Below are positions 5,473 through 7,119 of a stretch of 7,119 nt of DNA, one piece after another. Numbering within the stretch: position 1 is the stretch's first letter; the number at the start of each line of letters is the position of its first letter. The stretch is from NCBI GenBank assembly GCA_027295245.1, contig JAPULF010000517.1, positions 1 to 7,119 of the forward strand. Reading direction: 5' to 3'. The notes beneath the pieces are model-generated. The model did not search any database, was not told the origin of the DNA, and saw nothing but the letters and a program-made list of their open reading frames with translations. A program made the position numbers and the translations under genes. The stretch is from Planctomycetota bacterium. GTDB taxonomy: Bacteria > Planctomycetota > Phycisphaerae > UBA1845 > UTPLA1.

Positions 5473-7119
5473 TTAGCCAGACTTTTTCAGCATCTCCTCC
5501 ACCGCCTTCTTGAGTTCCTCGCCCCGCAAATCCCTCTGGGCGATTTTGCCTTTCCGATCGATCAGAATCGTTCGCGGGATGCCTCGAACGTGATAGAGTT
5601 TGGCAAGGTGTGTGTCCCATTCCTTGAGGTCGCAAATCTGGGGCCAGTCCAGTTCCCGTTCCTTGAGAAACCTTGCCAGCGCCACGCCGTCACTGTCTAA
5701 CGATACTCCGATCAGTGCGAAGTCTTTCCCTTTGAACGATTTGTGGATGTCCACTATTGTCGGCAACTCGCCCAGACAAGGGCCGCACCAGGTCGCCCAG
5801 AAGTCCAGCAAGACGACTTTGCCGCGTAGCGAGGCCAGGGAGATCGGCCGACGATGAATGTCGGTGACCGAGAATGATGGGGCGGGCATGCCCGCCTGCA
5901 GGTTGTCCAGTTCGTAGAGCGCGCCTTCCGCCTCATCGCCATGCCGAGTGCCCCGATGCAGCCGAACGACTTCCTGGTACCCTGCCCGCGCGATCTTGAC
6001 GTCGCCGTCCCGTTCGGCCCTCTGGGCCAGGGCGAATCGAATCGCGGGAGCGCTGTCTCCGTCGGGGCAGGATTTCAAGATGCCGCGAAGGGTAGTGAGC
6101 AACTCGGCCGACCGATCCAGCGACTTGGCATTGTGGAGAGCACGTGACGCATCGTCACCGACCCGCTCGTGATCGGGCGTGTCTGCGGCAAACTCCAGGA
6201 ACAGGTTGAGCCAATCTTCGGACATGCGTTCATTGCCGTAGATCATCAGCAAGGTCGAGCGAATCTTCGGAATCAGCTCCGTGCCGGCAAACTTGGTGAG
6301 CTGATCCCTGTACTTGGGAATCCAGTCCTCGGCGATGTCCTTCAGTGGCTCGCCGTTGATTTTCTCGTATTCCTCAAGTGCTTCCGGGCTCCGCTCACGA
6401 CCCTGGGTCTTGATCCACTCTGCGTACCCATCCCAGTAGCGATTGTTTGCAACACGCACATCCGATTGGGCCGACCAGTAGCTGCGATCGAACGTCTTCC
6501 ATTCCGCTACGCGCTTCTGGTATTCCTCGGAAACTTTCTTCGCACCGGAGGCCCCGGCTTTTGCCGTTGCTTCGTCGCGGCGGGCACGGGCCCCCTCCAC
6601 GAGCCGCTTGAACTTCGGATCGTCGTGTAGACTGCGTAAGTCGCCGTCCTTGACCATCCAACTGATGCGGGTCCGCTTGTGCTTGAGGGCAAGCTCGACG
6701 GCCTGGAGCGCGGTTTTGCGATCACCGGCCAGCGCCGCGTAACACGCCCAACTGTACGACCACGAACGCCTCAAATCGATGTCCTCGGTCTCCTGCATCA
6801 GTTTGCCATACGACTTGGCCGCATCGCCAAACCGTCCGGTCTTGTAATAGATCTCGGCGAGGTTTTTCCGGGCACCCGTGCGGGCAATCGCGACGTCCTT
6901 GTATTCCTGCAATTCTGCGATGCGGGCGTCGACCCCCGCGGGCTCTCCCAACATGAACAGGCTGTCCTCGACCGTCCCAGCTAGCTCTTTGGGCGCATTC
7001 GGTTCCGACAGAATAGTCTTGAGCGCCTTGACCGCCCGACGGTTGCCGATCCGCCCCAGCGCCTCGACGGCGATGCCGCGCGCGGCGCTGGTGCGCGACC
7101 GGTCCTGAACAATGGTGAT
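5473..7119 (-). CDS. HEAT/TPR-repeat protein with C-terminal TlpA-type thioredoxin domain, 5' end missing
   Basis: The minus-strand frame is open from the right edge to a TAA at 5473: 548 residues are present and the N-terminus lies outside. The ATG at 6954 is internal, since sensible protein sequence continues upstream of it. Residues about 6-60 look like HEAT repeats (VEALGRIGNRRAVKAL). Residues about 70-175 look like TPR helices (LAEIYYKTGRFGDAAKSY) and end in a DDPKFKRL motif. A charged, Trp-rich helical stretch and another TPR-like helix pair follow. From about 410 a TlpA/ResA-type thioredoxin domain begins with GMPAPSF. Its active site is WCGPC (444-448) and the cis-proline is Pro515 in GIPRT. 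Such domains act outside the cytoplasm as thiol reductants, for example in cytochrome c maturation, so a signal peptide or anchor is expected in the missing part. The substrate is unknown. It ends 37 bases from the convergent gene's stop. Confidence 0.92.
   Translation of the reverse strand: MTIVQDRSRTSAARGIAVEALGRIGNRRAVKALKTILSEPNAPKELAGTVEDSLFMLGEPAGVDARIAELQEYKDVAIARTGARKNLAEIYYKTGRFGDAAKSYGKLMQETEDIDLRRSWSYSWACYAALAGDRKTALQAVELALKHKRTRISWMVKDGDLRSLHDDPKFKRLVEGARARRDEATAKAGASGAKKVSEEYQKRVAEWKTFDRSYWSAQSDVRVANNRYWDGYAEWIKTQGRERSPEALEEYEKINGEPLKDIAEDWIPKYRDQLTKFAGTELIPKIRSTLLMIYGNERMSEDWLNLFLEFAADTPDHERVGDDASRALHNAKSLDRSAELLTTLRGILKSCPDGDSAPAIRFALAQRAERDGDVKIARAGYQEVVRLHRGTRHGDEAEGALYELDNLQAGMPAPSFSVTDIHRRPISLASLRGKVVLLDFWATWCGPCLGELPTIVDIHKSFKGKDFALIGVSLDSDGVALARFLKERELDWPQICDLKEWDTHLAKLYHVRGIPRTILIDRKGKIAQRDLRGEELKKAVEEMLKKSG

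Noticed and set aside
6955..7119. Starting the TlpA-type protein at ATG 6954
   Set aside because: The frame is open to the window edge and the upstream codons encode a good HEAT-like repeat, so that ATG is internal and the gene is 5'-truncated here.

Overview
The window looks like chromosomal DNA from a high-GC Gram-negative-type bacterium, most likely a planctomycete (Phycisphaerae-like). The clues are a small membrane protein ending in a CxxCGYDL...RCPECG zinc ribbon, which I recall as common in that phylum, a HEAT/TPR/TlpA-type thioredoxin fusion, and polytopic GT-C-type membrane proteins next to an SGNH hydrolase. The assignment is from protein style only; there is no rRNA or other marker. 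I see six protein-coding genes, two of them cut by the window edges, and no tRNA, rRNA, CRISPR array, insertion sequence or phage gene.

Left part (1-3880), likely surface-glycan or lipid-glycan functions. A polytopic GT-C-like membrane protein runs off the left edge on the minus strand (start at 983). A divergent plus-strand gene (1255-2589) encodes an SGNH/GDSL-type hydrolase or acyltransferase behind three N-terminal membrane helices. A second GT-C-like gene (3880-2603, minus) is a clear paralogue of the first. The two paralogues therefore lie in the same orientation on either side of the oppositely oriented SGNH gene.

Middle (3882-4796). The [2Fe-2S] thioredoxin-like subunit of complex I, nuoE, is on the minus strand with a good -35/-10 promoter and a strong ribosome binding site. 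Its stop codon is one base from the GTG start of the second GT-C gene, and the Shine-Dalgarno of the GT-C gene lies inside the last codons of nuoE. The two are almost certainly co-transcribed and probably translationally coupled, although their functions are unrelated. No nuoF or nuoG is adjacent.

Right part (4797-7119). A plus-strand membrane/zinc-ribbon protein of unknown function is divergent from nuoE. It is convergent with a long minus-strand gene, open at the right edge, that encodes HEAT-like repeats, TPR-like helices and a C-terminal TlpA-type thioredoxin domain with WCGPC.

I found no convincing new multi-gene system. The points most worth a second look are the nuoE/GT-C coupling, the paralogous pair around the SGNH gene with its unusual block III, and the repeat-rich TlpA fusion.
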